Below are positions 36,004 through 45,297 of a stretch of DNA of 64,000 nucleotides, in pieces. Within the stretch, counting starts at the first letter, position 1; every line of letters begins with the position of its first letter. The notes under the pieces were generated by a model, which worked only from the letters and a program-made list of their open reading frames with translations, did no database searches and was not told the DNA's origin. The translations under genes were made by a program, and so were the position numbers. This DNA comes from Candidatus Planktophila limnetica (GTDB taxonomy: Bacteria > Actinomycetota > Actinomycetes > Nanopelagicales > Nanopelagicaceae), in NCBI RefSeq assembly GCF_002288365.1, contig NZ_CP016782.1, positions 1,264,794 to 1,328,793 of the forward strand, given 5' to 3'.

Positions 36004-36072
36004 GTGCGGACTCTACCAATTGGGGCCCTGGATGAGTTGCAGAAGTTACTGGCGGGTAGCACAATTTGCCCC

Positions 36073-37899
36073 ATGAGCCATTACACAGCCAATCTGCGCG
36101 ATATTGAATTCTGCCTCTTTGACCTCTTGGGCGCAGAAAAAATTCTGGGTACTTCTGTCTTTTCGGAGCTCGATCGCGAAACAACGATGGGCATGTTAGA
36201 TGAGATGAAGCGCTTAACTGAAAATGATCTAGCCGCTTCTTTCGTTGATGGCGATCGCATCGGAACGGATTTTAATAAAGCAACTGGTGATGTGAAACTT
36301 CCTGAAAGTTTTAAGAAGTCATACAAAGCATACATCGATGGCGAGTGGTGGCGCATTGATACTCCGGTGCCACTCGGCGGAACAAAGATTCCAGCCTCTG
36401 TGCGCTGGGCAATTGCTGAAATGGTTTTGGGTTCAAACCCATCCATTCATATCTACGCATCTGGTTATGCCTTCTCACACGTTGCATTTATGTTGGGAAC
36501 GGAAGAACAAAAGCACTTTGCAAAATTAATGGTTGATCGTCACTGGGGCGCAACAATGCAACTCACCGAACCAGATGCTGGTTCAGATGTTGGTGCTGGT
36601 CGCAGCAAGGCTGTTCAACAAAGCGATGGCACATGGCACATCACTGGCACTAAGCGATACATCACTTCAGGCGATGCTGACATCTTCGAAAACATCATGC
36701 ACTTCACTCTTGCTCGTCGCGAAGGTGGCGGACCAGGAACAAAGGGTTTATCACTCTTTTTAATTCCTAAATTCATGTTTGATCATAAAACCGGTGACCT
36801 CGGAAAACGCAATGGTGTTTATGTCACAGGTGTAGAACACAAAATGGGATTAAATGTTTCTGCAACGTGTGAAGTAAATCTTGGAGAAAAAGAACCAGCT
36901 GTTGGTTATCTCCTCGGTGATGTGCACGAAGGTATTGCACAGATGTTTAAAGTCATTGAATTTGCTCGAATGATGGTTGGCACAAAGGCAATTGCAACTC
37001 TTTCTGCTGGTTACCAACAAGCACTTTCATACGCCAAAACTCGTATTCAGGGTGGCGACATGAAGGTCATGAATGACAAAGCAAGTCCACGTGTATCAAT
37101 TATTAAGCACCCAGATGTTCGTCGCTCATTGATGGTTCAAAAGTCTTATTCAGAAGGCATGAGAGCCCTTGTTCTCTACACCGCATCCATTCAAGATGAA
37201 ATCGAATTAGCACGCGAAGCGGGCAACGCAGATCGCTTAAAAGACATGGAAGCACTTAATGATCTTCTATTGCCTGTTGTTAAAGGCTTTGGATCTGAAA
37301 AATCATGGACACTTCTTGGCACAGAGTCCCTACAAACATTTGGTGGCGCCGGCTTCACACAAGATTGGCCACTAGAACAATATGTGCGCGATGCAAAGAT
37401 CGACACCTTGTATGAAGGCACAACTGCTATTCAAGGTCTTGATTTCTTCTTCCGTAAAGTTGTTAAAGATGGTGGACGTGCACTTGGTCTACTCGGTAAA
37501 GAAATTGCAGATTACGCCCAAGCAGGCGGTGCACACCCAGAAGAAAAAGCTGCACTGCTCAAAGCAGTTGGCGATCTCAACGGAATCGTTGGCGTACTTG
37601 TTGGCCATGCAATGGCGTCACAAGAGAGCCCAATTGAAATTTATAAAGTCGGCCTCAACACATCCCGCTGCCTCATGGCAGTTGGCGACATCATCACTGC
37701 ATGGCTATTACTTCGCCAAGCAGACATCGCTGCTGAAAAACTTAAGGGTGATGCTGGCAAAGATAAAGACTTCTTCACTGGAAAAATTGCTTCTGCAAAG
37801 TTCTTCTGCCTGAACTATTTGCCACACATCACAGCAGATCGCAAGATCGTTGAAGGAACTGATGGCGCAATCATGGAGATTCCAGAAAGCGCTTTCTAA
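36073..37899 (+). CDS. Acyl-CoA dehydrogenase, FadE5-like
   Basis: 608 residues, longer than ordinary ~380-residue enzymes. The start MSHYTANLRDIEFCLFDLLG is the N-terminal extension of the FadE5 group. Core motifs: MQLTEPDAGSDVGAG, TGTKRYITSGDAD (flavin contact), and LQTFGGAGFTQDWPLEQYVRDAKIDTLYEGTTAIQGLD near residues 448-486. Oxidises acyl-CoA, passing electrons to ETF. ATG 36073 fits the family; the frame extends upstream to 36004. Confidence 0.9.
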   Translation: MSHYTANLRDIEFCLFDLLGAEKILGTSVFSELDRETTMGMLDEMKRLTENDLAASFVDGDRIGTDFNKATGDVKLPESFKKSYKAYIDGEWWRIDTPVPLGGTKIPASVRWAIAEMVLGSNPSIHIYASGYAFSHVAFMLGTEEQKHFAKLMVDRHWGATMQLTEPDAGSDVGAGRSKAVQQSDGTWHITGTKRYITSGDADIFENIMHFTLARREGGGPGTKGLSLFLIPKFMFDHKTGDLGKRNGVYVTGVEHKMGLNVSATCEVNLGEKEPAVGYLLGDVHEGIAQMFKVIEFARMMVGTKAIATLSAGYQQALSYAKTRIQGGDMKVMNDKASPRVSIIKHPDVRRSLMVQKSYSEGMRALVLYTASIQDEIELAREAGNADRLKDMEALNDLLLPVVKGFGSEKSWTLLGTESLQTFGGAGFTQDWPLEQYVRDAKIDTLYEGTTAIQGLDFFFRKVVKDGGRALGLLGKEIADYAQAGGAHPEEKAALLKAVGDLNGIVGVLVGHAMASQESPIEIYKVGLNTSRCLMAVGDIITAWLLLRQADIAAEKLKGDAGKDKDFFTGKIASAKFFCLNYLPHITADRKIVEGTDGAIMEIPESAF

Positions 37900-37920
37900 C
37901 TAATCCGCTAACCTTGCCTG

Positions 37921-38841
37921 ATGTTCACACGTCATAAGGGTGAAGTACTCCTTGTAATAGGTGCAATCGCCTTTGCCTTTAACGGCATCGTCTCCAAGTT
38001 ACTTTTGCAGGCTGATCTATCTGAATGGCGCTTGGTCCAAGTTCGAACCGGTGGCGCGTTTCTATTTCTCTTTACCTATGTCTTACTAACTAATGCAAAA
38101 TCCTTGAAGGTAACAAAGAAAGAGCTTCCGCTTCTCATCACATATAGCGTCTTTGGTTTTGCATTAGTTCAATTCGGCTATTTCATCGCAATCTCTCGCA
38201 TGAATATCTCAATGGCCCTGATCATTGAATTCACAGCCCCAATCTGGATTGTTCTTTGGATCAAATACGTGCGTAAATCATTTGTTCCAAAAGATATGTG
38301 GATTGCAATCTCACTCGCATTCATCGGCATGCTCTTGCTTGCACAAGTATGGAAAGGCATGACACTGGACCCTCTTGGTCTGTTTTCAGCTTTTCTCACT
38401 GCCTTCGCACTTGCCACATACTTCATTCTCGGTGAGCGCCTCGGCCACTCCCGTCCCACCGCATCTCTTAACACACTCGGTTTCGGTATCGCATCTGCCA
38501 TCTGGGCAATTGCATTTCCACTCTGGTCATTTCCAACAGAGATATTTACACAAACAATTAACTTAAGTGGACCCCTCGAAAGCTACAACGCACCTGGTTG
38601 GACACTAATTCTTTGGGTTGTCCTACTCGGAACAGTTCTTCCTTATCTCTGCGTCCTTGCCGGAATCAAAATACTTTCGGCGTCAACAAGTTCTGTCATC
38701 GGAATGCTTGAACCAGTCTTTGCGGGCATATTCGCATGGATTTGGATTAACGAAACCTGGAACGCCATCCAACTAATTGGTGGCGCCACAGTTATTGCAG
38801 GTATTTATATTGCAGATAAAACTAGGTCAAAAGTCGCTTAG
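37921..38841 (+). CDS. DMT-superfamily (EamA) transporter
   Basis: 306 residues with ten predicted membrane helices in two EamA repeats (GAIAFAFNGIVSKLL start; ASTSSVIGMLEPVFAGIFAW in the second). Drug/metabolite exporter type; substrate unknown. TAACCT-N6-ATG points to a leaderless transcript. Confidence 0.88.
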   Translation: MFTRHKGEVLLVIGAIAFAFNGIVSKLLLQADLSEWRLVQVRTGGAFLFLFTYVLLTNAKSLKVTKKELPLLITYSVFGFALVQFGYFIAISRMNISMALIIEFTAPIWIVLWIKYVRKSFVPKDMWIAISLAFIGMLLLAQVWKGMTLDPLGLFSAFLTAFALATYFILGERLGHSRPTASLNTLGFGIASAIWAIAFPLWSFPTEIFTQTINLSGPLESYNAPGWTLILWVVLLGTVLPYLCVLAGIKILSASTSSVIGMLEPVFAGIFAWIWINETWNAIQLIGGATVIAGIYIADKTRSKVA

Positions 38842-38871
38842 ATTTAAAGATAGCGCCCATAGACTTAGAGA

Positions 38872-40203
38872 ATGAGTTTGCTTTTAATCTCTTTGAGCGT
38901 ATGCGAATTTGCTCTGGTCGCCGGATTCGCCGTTCGAAAGCTAAAATTGATCCAGGCTGCTCCTTCGCTTGTTTGGTTTGCCTTGATGACGCTCCCTTTT
39001 ATTTACCAGTTCCAGTTTTTTCCTACTTCCCCAAGAATGTCGCAAAGTATTGGCTTGTTGATAATTTCTACAGCTCTTGCACTTGGAGATTGGTTTTCGA
39101 TTAAAACTGATAAATCAGATGGAATTCAAGATAAAACTCCGTCTTCACATTCAAGAATAATTCATCTTCTAACATTCTTGGTTATTTTCATACCCGCTTT
39201 TCATTATTGGGTAGCGGGCACTATCCCAATTTTAGACCAATATTTTGGTGGAGTGACACCTAATCAGGTTTCGCAAGATCGAGAAGATTTCGTGAAACTA
39301 CTTGATGTCCCGTATTTACTGAAAGTTCTATTCCATTGGGTTTCAGTAATTTTCGGACCAATTTGTGTTTTGTGGTTTTACTTAATGAAACGAAAATTGG
39401 TCGCCGCTCTAATCTTGGTATGGATTGTGTTTTATACGCTGTCCTCAAGTGCTGATGGACCAATTGTCATTTTCTGCTGGGCGCTAGTTTTTGCTGCTGG
39501 ATTTGCAATGTCTAACCGTTTAAATATAAACAACTATTTAGCTGTTGGGATTTCTTCGGCGTTATTGTTTGTAATTGCCAGTGGTATTTGGTTGGGTGAA
39601 ACTGCAGTTTCACGTGAAAGTGAGTGTGGTGTAGTCGCAACACAAGGTTTTACTCCTGGTGATGTTATGCGAAGTTGTTCTGCCGAGAATGAAATAATTC
39701 TTAATCCTATAGTGAATCGACTTGGTTATAGAGTTTTCTTGACACCCGTAGAAGTTTCCAATCATTGGTATGACTATTTTGATGGTTCTCCTTCTGAAAA
39801 AAGAAAATTACTTGATGTATTTGAGAGAGAAAATTCAAAACAAGCCTCCAACAAAGTTGGGGTGTGGGCTTATACCGATAGATTCCCTGCACATTACGGA
39901 AAGTCCATCAGCGCAAACGGCTCGATTGATGCAGATGCCTTTTCGCTCGGTGGCAACTTTTTTGTTCTCATGGTCGCATTTATTTTATTTTTTATTCGTA
40001 TTTTTGTAACTTTTCCAATTCCAGGAGATTCTCGATTAGTGAGAATTCTTCAAGGAATTGGTTTGGGTCAGTTGGCATTCCTTCCAAATTCTGCACCTAT
40101 GCAGGCAATATTGCTACCGCAAGGATTGGGTTTGATTTTGTTCTTGTTACTTGTTTTGCGAGGTAAAGGTTTATGGACCGCTTTTAAATCAAAAATCAGT
40201 TAA
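38872..40203 (+). CDS. Polytopic membrane protein, possible polysaccharide polymerase (Wzy-like)
   Basis: 443 residues, not firmly recognised. About nine or ten membrane helices: seven or eight between 1 and 240, a large soluble loop at about 240-360, then helices near 362-388 and 397-435. A large loop near the C-terminus and the ending FLPNSAPMQAILLPQGLG are reminiscent of Wzy/oligosaccharide repeat polymerases. AT-richer than its neighbours, like the glycan island 26 kb away, so possibly acquired. TAGACT-N6-ATG precedes it. Its stop abuts the dnaB stop with no gap. Confidence 0.45.
   Translation: MSLLLISLSVCEFALVAGFAVRKLKLIQAAPSLVWFALMTLPFIYQFQFFPTSPRMSQSIGLLIISTALALGDWFSIKTDKSDGIQDKTPSSHSRIIHLLTFLVIFIPAFHYWVAGTIPILDQYFGGVTPNQVSQDREDFVKLLDVPYLLKVLFHWVSVIFGPICVLWFYLMKRKLVAALILVWIVFYTLSSSADGPIVIFCWALVFAAGFAMSNRLNINNYLAVGISSALLFVIASGIWLGETAVSRESECGVVATQGFTPGDVMRSCSAENEIILNPIVNRLGYRVFLTPVEVSNHWYDYFDGSPSEKRKLLDVFERENSKQASNKVGVWAYTDRFPAHYGKSISANGSIDADAFSLGGNFFVLMVAFILFFIRIFVTFPIPGDSRLVRILQGIGLGQLAFLPNSAPMQAILLPQGLGLILFLLLVLRGKGLWTAFKSKIS
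39606..39621. other. parS-like sequence inside membrane protein gene
   Basis: AGTTTCACGTGAAAGT contains GTTTCACGTGAAA and differs from the core GTTTCACGTGAAAC of parS at one base. About 20 kb from parAB. Within a coding region and single, so possibly chance, but ParB commonly uses several origin-proximal sites. Confidence 0.35.
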
Positions 40204-41616
40204 TTACTCTTCGCTTTGTCTTTGCTGCGTAAAGTCAGTTCCGCTTCCTGGGTTTTGAGCCATATCCACAAAGCGTGCGAAGTGAAGTTGGGCAGCAACG
40301 GTAAGTGTTCGAGTTGGTCCGTTACGGTGCTTAGCGATGATCAAATCAGCTTCACCTGATCGGTTTTGTGAGTCATACATATCATCGCGATGCAGAAGAA
40401 TTACAACGTCAGCGTCCTGTTCGATAGAACCAGATTCGCGAAGGTCAGAGAGCATTGGCTTCTTATCAGAGCGTTGTTCTGGTGAACGGTTGAGCTGTGA
40501 AATAGCGATTACTGGGACATCTAACTCTTTCGCCATCAACTTCAAGTGACGTGAGAATTCGGATACTTCTTGCTGACGGTTTTCAACGCGCTTGCCTGAT
40601 GACATGAGCTGTAAGTAGTCAATAACAATCAGTTTGAGATCGTGGCGTTGCTTCAGGCGACGCGCCTTTGCGCGGATTTCCATCATTGAAAGATTTGGTG
40701 AATCATCAATAAATAGCGGTGCATCAGAGATCTCGCCCATACGACGTGCAAGACGTGTCCACTCTTCATCAGATAGTTGTCCGGAGCGGATGTTATTTAA
40801 ACCAACGCGCGCTTCTGCAGACAACATACGCATTGTGATTTCTGAGCGCGACATTTCCAGAGAGAAGATGACGGATGTTTTGCCATCATGAATTGATGCA
40901 TGCCGTGCAATATCTAATCCCAGTGTTGATTTACCAACTGCAGGACGCGCCGCAAGGATGATCATGTTGCCTGGGTGTAATCCGTGTGTGAGCTCATCCA
41001 GTGATTTAAATCCAGTCATAACACCTTCGATGCCAACACCCTTAGAGATGTTTTCAATCTCATCGAGTGCTTGTGGCAAAAGTGTTGAGAGTTGGACGTA
41101 ATCTTCTGATGATCTGCGCTCTGTGACTGCATACACTTCTGCTTGCGCTTGGTCTACCGCGTCATCTACTTCGCCTTCAACTGCGTAACCGAGTTGAACA
41201 ATCTTTGTTCCAGCTTCAACGAGTCTGCGCATAATTGCGTGCTCGCGAACAATCTTTGCGTAGTAACTTGCGTTAGCTGCAGTTGGCACCGATGAAATAA
41301 GTGTGTGTAAATATGGCGCACCACCGGCGCGTGCAATGTCACCGCGCTTTGTAAGTTCGGCAGAGACAGTGACCGCATCAGCTGGTTCGCCGCGACCGTA
41401 GAGATCAATGATTGCGTCATAAATTAATTCGTGTGCTGGTCTATAGAAATCGCGTTCACGTAAAATTTCAACAACATCTGCGATTGCATCTTTACTTAAG
41501 AGCATTCCACCGAGTACAGATTGTTCTGCAATGAGATCTTGCGGTGGTGTGCGTTCAAATGCAGTTGCATCTTCGCGTTGTGTATTTCCGCGGTTAGGTA
41601 GTTCTGCGATACTCAC
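40204..41616 (-). CDS. dnaB: Replicative DNA helicase DnaB
   Basis: 470 residues from GTG 41616, preceded by AAAGGTGG; the frame continues to 41640 without support. N-terminal primase-interacting domain beginning RTPPQDLIAEQSVLGGMLLS; RecA-like domain with Walker A ARPAVGKST, Walker B LIVIDYLQLM and the SGSIEQDADVVILLHR end motif. Unwinds DNA at the fork. No intein interrupts the P-loop. Confidence 0.95.
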   Translation of the reverse strand: MSIAELPNRGNTQREDATAFERTPPQDLIAEQSVLGGMLLSKDAIADVVEILRERDFYRPAHELIYDAIIDLYGRGEPADAVTVSAELTKRGDIARAGGAPYLHTLISSVPTAANASYYAKIVREHAIMRRLVEAGTKIVQLGYAVEGEVDDAVDQAQAEVYAVTERRSSEDYVQLSTLLPQALDEIENISKGVGIEGVMTGFKSLDELTHGLHPGNMIILAARPAVGKSTLGLDIARHASIHDGKTSVIFSLEMSRSEITMRMLSAEARVGLNNIRSGQLSDEEWTRLARRMGEISDAPLFIDDSPNLSMMEIRAKARRLKQRHDLKLIVIDYLQLMSSGKRVENRQQEVSEFSRHLKLMAKELDVPVIAISQLNRSPEQRSDKKPMLSDLRESGSIEQDADVVILLHRDDMYDSQNRSGEADLIIAKHRNGPTRTLTVAAQLHFARFVDMAQNPGSGTDFTQQRQSEE

Positions 41617-41870
41617 AAAGACCACCTTTCCATAGAGCACTGACAGGGCCGTGGCCCATGCTCGAACCGTAGAGATTTACGCTCAGACAAGCGAAAATCG
41701 CTGCCTCGCGCTGTGGATGAACCTGTGGGTAAGTAGGTGAATAACCCCGTTTCCCTGTGTAAATACCTGTTGATTAACTGTGGGTAACTTTGGGGATTGC
41801 AGCAAACGCGCAGGTCAGAATCGTTTTAGCGTGTGGAGGAAAGTATTTTTAAAGTTCTCAACTATTGAGA
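41617..41870. promoter_or_regulatory. dnaB upstream region with DnaA-box-like cluster
   Basis: Gene-free stretch between dnaB and the 3' end of the dehydrogenase gene. It holds TGTGGATGA (41712-41720), TGTGGGTAA (41724-41732) and TGTGGGTAA (41779-41787), each one base from TGTGGATAA and all in the same orientation, in 76 bp. This could be DnaA control of dnaB or a DnaA-titrating site. No RNA gene or small reading frame was recognised. Confidence 0.45.
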
Positions 41871-44315
41871 TTACAAACGAATCTTTGAATTTTCCGGATC
41901 AAATAGCGGTTCTGCGCAAATAACTCCAGTTGCCCATGTGCCAAAGAATTCAACATCTACTGATGTGCCAGCTGTTGTGTGCTCCATTGGTAAGTACGCA
42001 TAACCAATTGCTTTATTAATTGTGTAACCCTGTCCGCCGCTTTTCACGCGACCAACAACGCTGCCGTTAATGCGCACTGGCTCATTGCCCAGCGGAACTT
42101 GGCGGATGTCATCAAATGTCATAGCAACAAGTTTTCTTGATTGCTTGGCGGTGTCTAGCGCGTCTTTGCCAATGAACTTTTCTTTTTTCTTCGAAATCGC
42201 AAATCCAAGTCCTGCTTCATATGGATTTGTTTCAGTGTTAATTTCCCCAGCCCATGCGCGGTAACCCTTTTCAAGACGAAGCGATTCGATAGCGCGGTAA
42301 CCACAAGGCATTAATCCTTCACCATCGCCAGCTGCGACCAACGCTTCCCAAACTTTTTTGCCCTCTGCCACGGGTGCATAGATTTCCCATCCAAGTTCGC
42401 CAACGTAAGTAAGGCGTGTGGCACGTACCTTTGTGCCAGCAATATTTATTTCGCGTGAGTGCATAAATGGGAAGTTAGCGTGCGAGAGATCGTAATCTGT
42501 GGCCTTGCTAAGAATCGTTCTTGCCTTTGGCCCCATCAAGGCAAAGCAAGCGAACTCTTCTGTGACAATTTTAATTGTCACATCGTTAAATCCACCTTCG
42601 CGCTTTTGCTTTTCTAGCCAACCAAAGTCATGTGTTGAAAAGGCGGTGCCAGTAATAATGAAGAATTCTGTTTCACCAGTTTGTGTAACTGTGTAATCAG
42701 ATTCAATTCCACCGCGAGTGTTAAGCGCTTGCGTATAAACAGTGCGGCCAACGCCTTTGACAACATCATTGGCACATACCCAATTCAAAAACTCTGCTGC
42801 TTGTTCGCCACTAACGATCGCCTTTGCAAAGCTAGATTCATCAAATAAACCAGCGTTTTCACGCGTTGCGCGGTGCTCTGCTGCAACCGCTGAAGACCAG
42901 TGTTTGCCAGCCCATCCGTATGGTTTTAACGAATCATCGCTTTCGTGATTGGCGTAGTAATTAACGCGCTCCCATGAAGACTTTTCTCCAAAGACAGCAG
43001 TGTTTGCTGCGTGCCATTCATAAGCTGGTGATTTCTTACCTGGACGCGCACTCTGACGTTCTTCACCTGGGTAGTGAATGTCGTAATACGCCTCGTAGTT
43101 TTCACTGATGCGCTTGAGTGTGAAATCAGGTGACTTGTACGAAGCACCAAAGCGTTTGATGTCCATGTGCCAGAGATCCATTGTTGGCTCTCCTGCAACA
43201 ACCCATTCGGCAACAACTTTTCCGATGCCACCAGCGCCAGCAATTCCGTGTGCACAGAAACCTGCTGCCACAAAGAATCCGCCGACTTCGCTTTCTCCTA
43301 AACAGAATTCGTTATCTGGTGTAAATCCTTCTGGTCCATTAATAAAACTCTTAACGCCAATTTCGCTCATCTTTGGAACACGGCGTTGTGAGTTAACTGC
43401 AATCTCTTCGAAGCGATCCCAATCTTCACCGAGTAATTGGTTATTAAAATTAGCCGGAATGTCATCAAAGTTTTGATAGTCAGCAGACCACGCCTTTGAA
43501 TTACGTTCATACCCACCCATTAACAATCCCTGTACTTCTTGGCGGAAATAGATCAACGAATCAGGGTCGCGAAGTGAAGGCAGAAGTGGTGCGTTTGCAT
43601 CCATGAAGTTATCGGTAATTAAATATTGGTGACTCATCGGAACAATCGGAACGCGCACATCAACCATGCGCGCAATAGATGGTGCATACATGCCACCGCA
43701 GTTAACGATTACTTCGCACTCGATAACGCCTTTATCTGTCGTAACAGATTTAACGCGACCTTTTTCTGTTTGAATTGAAAGCACTCGAGTGTGTGTAAAT
43801 ATCTGAACACCTGCGGCGCGCGCACCGGCAGCCATTGCCATCGCAAGTTGTGATGGATCTACTTGCCCATCTGATGCTAAATAAGAAGCACCGAGTACTC
43901 CTTCTAGGTCCATCAGTGGAAATAGTTCTTGTGCTTCTTTAGGGCTAATTTCTTTAAGATCTAAATTAAATGTTCGCGCCCAACCGATTTGTCTGCGGAT
44001 TTCTTCCATGCGCTCTGGAGTTGATGCCAATTTAATACTGCCGCATTCGCGCCAACTTGGGGGAGTATCGGTTTTTTGTAAACGGCGATATAAATCAACT
44101 GAGTGCATATTCATCTTGGTAAGAGTTGGATCTGCGCGAAGCTGACCAACTAGACCTGCTGAGTGAAAAGTAGATCCGCTGGTTAATTCATTTCGATCGA
44201 GCAAAATGACATCTTTTTCGCCTAATTCGGCCAAGTGAAATGCAACTGAGGTTCCGCCAACTCCGCCGCCGATAATGACAATTTTTGCCCGGCTAGGAAG
44301 TGGTGACTTACTCAT
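41871..44315 (-). CDS. Sarcosine/dimethylglycine dehydrogenase-like flavoprotein with GcvT domain
   Basis: 814 residues. FAD-binding oxidoreductase domain (IVIIGGGVGGTSVAFHLAELG; covalent-FAD-type LTSGSTFHSAGL at about 40-51) to about residue 385, a linking domain, then a tetrahydrofolate-binding GcvT domain to the end (GELGWEIYAPVAEG; YRAIESLRLEKGYRAW). The family demethylates sarcosine or dimethylglycine, passing the methyl carbon to folate. TACATT-N6-ATG gives a leaderless start. Divergent from a choline-kinase-like gene, hinting at use of methylated amines; the exact substrate is not certain. Confidence 0.85.
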   Translation of the reverse strand: MSKSPLPSRAKIVIIGGGVGGTSVAFHLAELGEKDVILLDRNELTSGSTFHSAGLVGQLRADPTLTKMNMHSVDLYRRLQKTDTPPSWRECGSIKLASTPERMEEIRRQIGWARTFNLDLKEISPKEAQELFPLMDLEGVLGASYLASDGQVDPSQLAMAMAAGARAAGVQIFTHTRVLSIQTEKGRVKSVTTDKGVIECEVIVNCGGMYAPSIARMVDVRVPIVPMSHQYLITDNFMDANAPLLPSLRDPDSLIYFRQEVQGLLMGGYERNSKAWSADYQNFDDIPANFNNQLLGEDWDRFEEIAVNSQRRVPKMSEIGVKSFINGPEGFTPDNEFCLGESEVGGFFVAAGFCAHGIAGAGGIGKVVAEWVVAGEPTMDLWHMDIKRFGASYKSPDFTLKRISENYEAYYDIHYPGEERQSARPGKKSPAYEWHAANTAVFGEKSSWERVNYYANHESDDSLKPYGWAGKHWSSAVAAEHRATRENAGLFDESSFAKAIVSGEQAAEFLNWVCANDVVKGVGRTVYTQALNTRGGIESDYTVTQTGETEFFIITGTAFSTHDFGWLEKQKREGGFNDVTIKIVTEEFACFALMGPKARTILSKATDYDLSHANFPFMHSREINIAGTKVRATRLTYVGELGWEIYAPVAEGKKVWEALVAAGDGEGLMPCGYRAIESLRLEKGYRAWAGEINTETNPYEAGLGFAISKKKEKFIGKDALDTAKQSRKLVAMTFDDIRQVPLGNEPVRINGSVVGRVKSGGQGYTINKAIGYAYLPMEHTTAGTSVDVEFFGTWATGVICAEPLFDPENSKIRL

Positions 44316-44337
44316 AGCCTAAATGTATCCTGAACTA
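44316..44337. promoter_or_regulatory. Compact divergent leaderless promoters
   Basis: Only 22 bp separate ATG 44315 (minus) and ATG 44338 (plus). TACATT-N6 serves the minus gene and TATCCT-N6 the plus gene. The -10 hexamers overlap by two bases, the same geometry as at 5215-5236. Confidence 0.5.
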
Positions 44338-45252
44338 ATGCCAGGTGCCACAGATCTTGAATCAACCTTTGGCGCGCTGCTGAACCAAGTGCCTTTGGTA
44401 AAAAACAGAACATCCGTTGTTGAATTATCGGGTGGTTTAACAAATAGAAACTTAGCTATCGAATCCGATGGCACACAATACGTTGCACGTATTTCTAGTA
44501 ATTCATCTGACTTGTTAAACATCAATCGTGAAGATGAATACAAGAACACCATCATCGCAGCCGAGGCTGGCATCGGTGCAACGGTTCATGATTACTTGCC
44601 GGGCCAAGGACTTTTACTCATTAGTTTTATCAAAGGTAAAACTTTTGGTGCCCAAGATATTGCCAATAATCTGCCGCGAGTAGCGAAGGCTACAAAGACG
44701 CTGCATGGCGCAAAACCATTTGTGAGTGATTTCAATATGTTCACTCTGCAAAAGCGTTATCTAGATATTGTGCAATCCAACAAATTTATTTATCCAGATA
44801 AGTATTTAGATTACGAAAGCCATGTTGCGGATTTAAAGAAGGCTCTGTCAGTGTTGCCTTCAGAGATAGTGCCGTGCAATAACGATTTGCTGCCAGGTAA
44901 TTTCATTGATGATGGCGAAAAGGTCTGGCTTATTGATTATGAGTATTCAGGCAATAATGACGCCTGCTTTGATCTTGGAAACATATGGGCAGAAGCATTC
45001 TTGGAATACGACGCGTTGGTTGAATTAATTGATGCGTACTACGGCGCACACCGACCAGAAAAGATTGCACGAGCATGGTTGCAATCATTGATGGCAAAGT
45101 ATGGATGGACTCTGTGGGCTGCGATTCAGGCATCTATTTCAGATATTGATTTTGATTTTCGCGCATGGGGTGGCGAGAAGTTTGATTTAGCCCAAAGCCA
45201 ATTTACTTCTGATTTATTTAAGAAATCTCTAGTAGCCGCAGCAACAAAGTAA
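44338..45252 (+). CDS. Choline/ethanolamine kinase-like phosphotransferase
   Basis: 304 residues from ATG 44338 (TATCCT-N6-ATG); an ATG at 44323 lies within the promoter. Kinase fold of the APH/choline kinase group: LSGGLTNRNLAI, YVARIS (Lys replaced in this short strand), then the catalytic loop PCNNDLLPGNFID at about 178 and WLIDYEYSGNND, where Asp binds magnesium. Typical loops have His or Asn before Asp; here Asn-Asp. Substrate may be choline, ethanolamine or a related small molecule. The divergent dehydrogenase supports a methylamine link. Confidence 0.75.
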   Translation: MPGATDLESTFGALLNQVPLVKNRTSVVELSGGLTNRNLAIESDGTQYVARISSNSSDLLNINREDEYKNTIIAAEAGIGATVHDYLPGQGLLLISFIKGKTFGAQDIANNLPRVAKATKTLHGAKPFVSDFNMFTLQKRYLDIVQSNKFIYPDKYLDYESHVADLKKALSVLPSEIVPCNNDLLPGNFIDDGEKVWLIDYEYSGNNDACFDLGNIWAEAFLEYDALVELIDAYYGAHRPEKIARAWLQSLMAKYGWTLWAAIQASISDIDFDFRAWGGEKFDLAQSQFTSDLFKKSLVAAATK

Positions 45253-45285
45253 AACGGACCCACCGCAGTTGCGGTGAGCCCGTTT
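45252..45285. terminator. Bidirectional terminator
   Basis: Hairpin with arms AAACGGACCCACCGC and GCGGTGAGCCCGTTT (13 of 15 pairs) and loop AGTT between the convergent kinase and rplI genes. T-rich or A-rich flanks on both sides let it stop transcription in either direction. It is one of the few clear terminators in the window. Confidence 0.75.
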
Positions 45286-45297
45286 AATTACTCTTAA

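Noticed and set aside
36004..36072. Upstream extension of the FadE5-like protein
   Set aside because: The family begins MSHY; the extra codons cover the dcd promoter.
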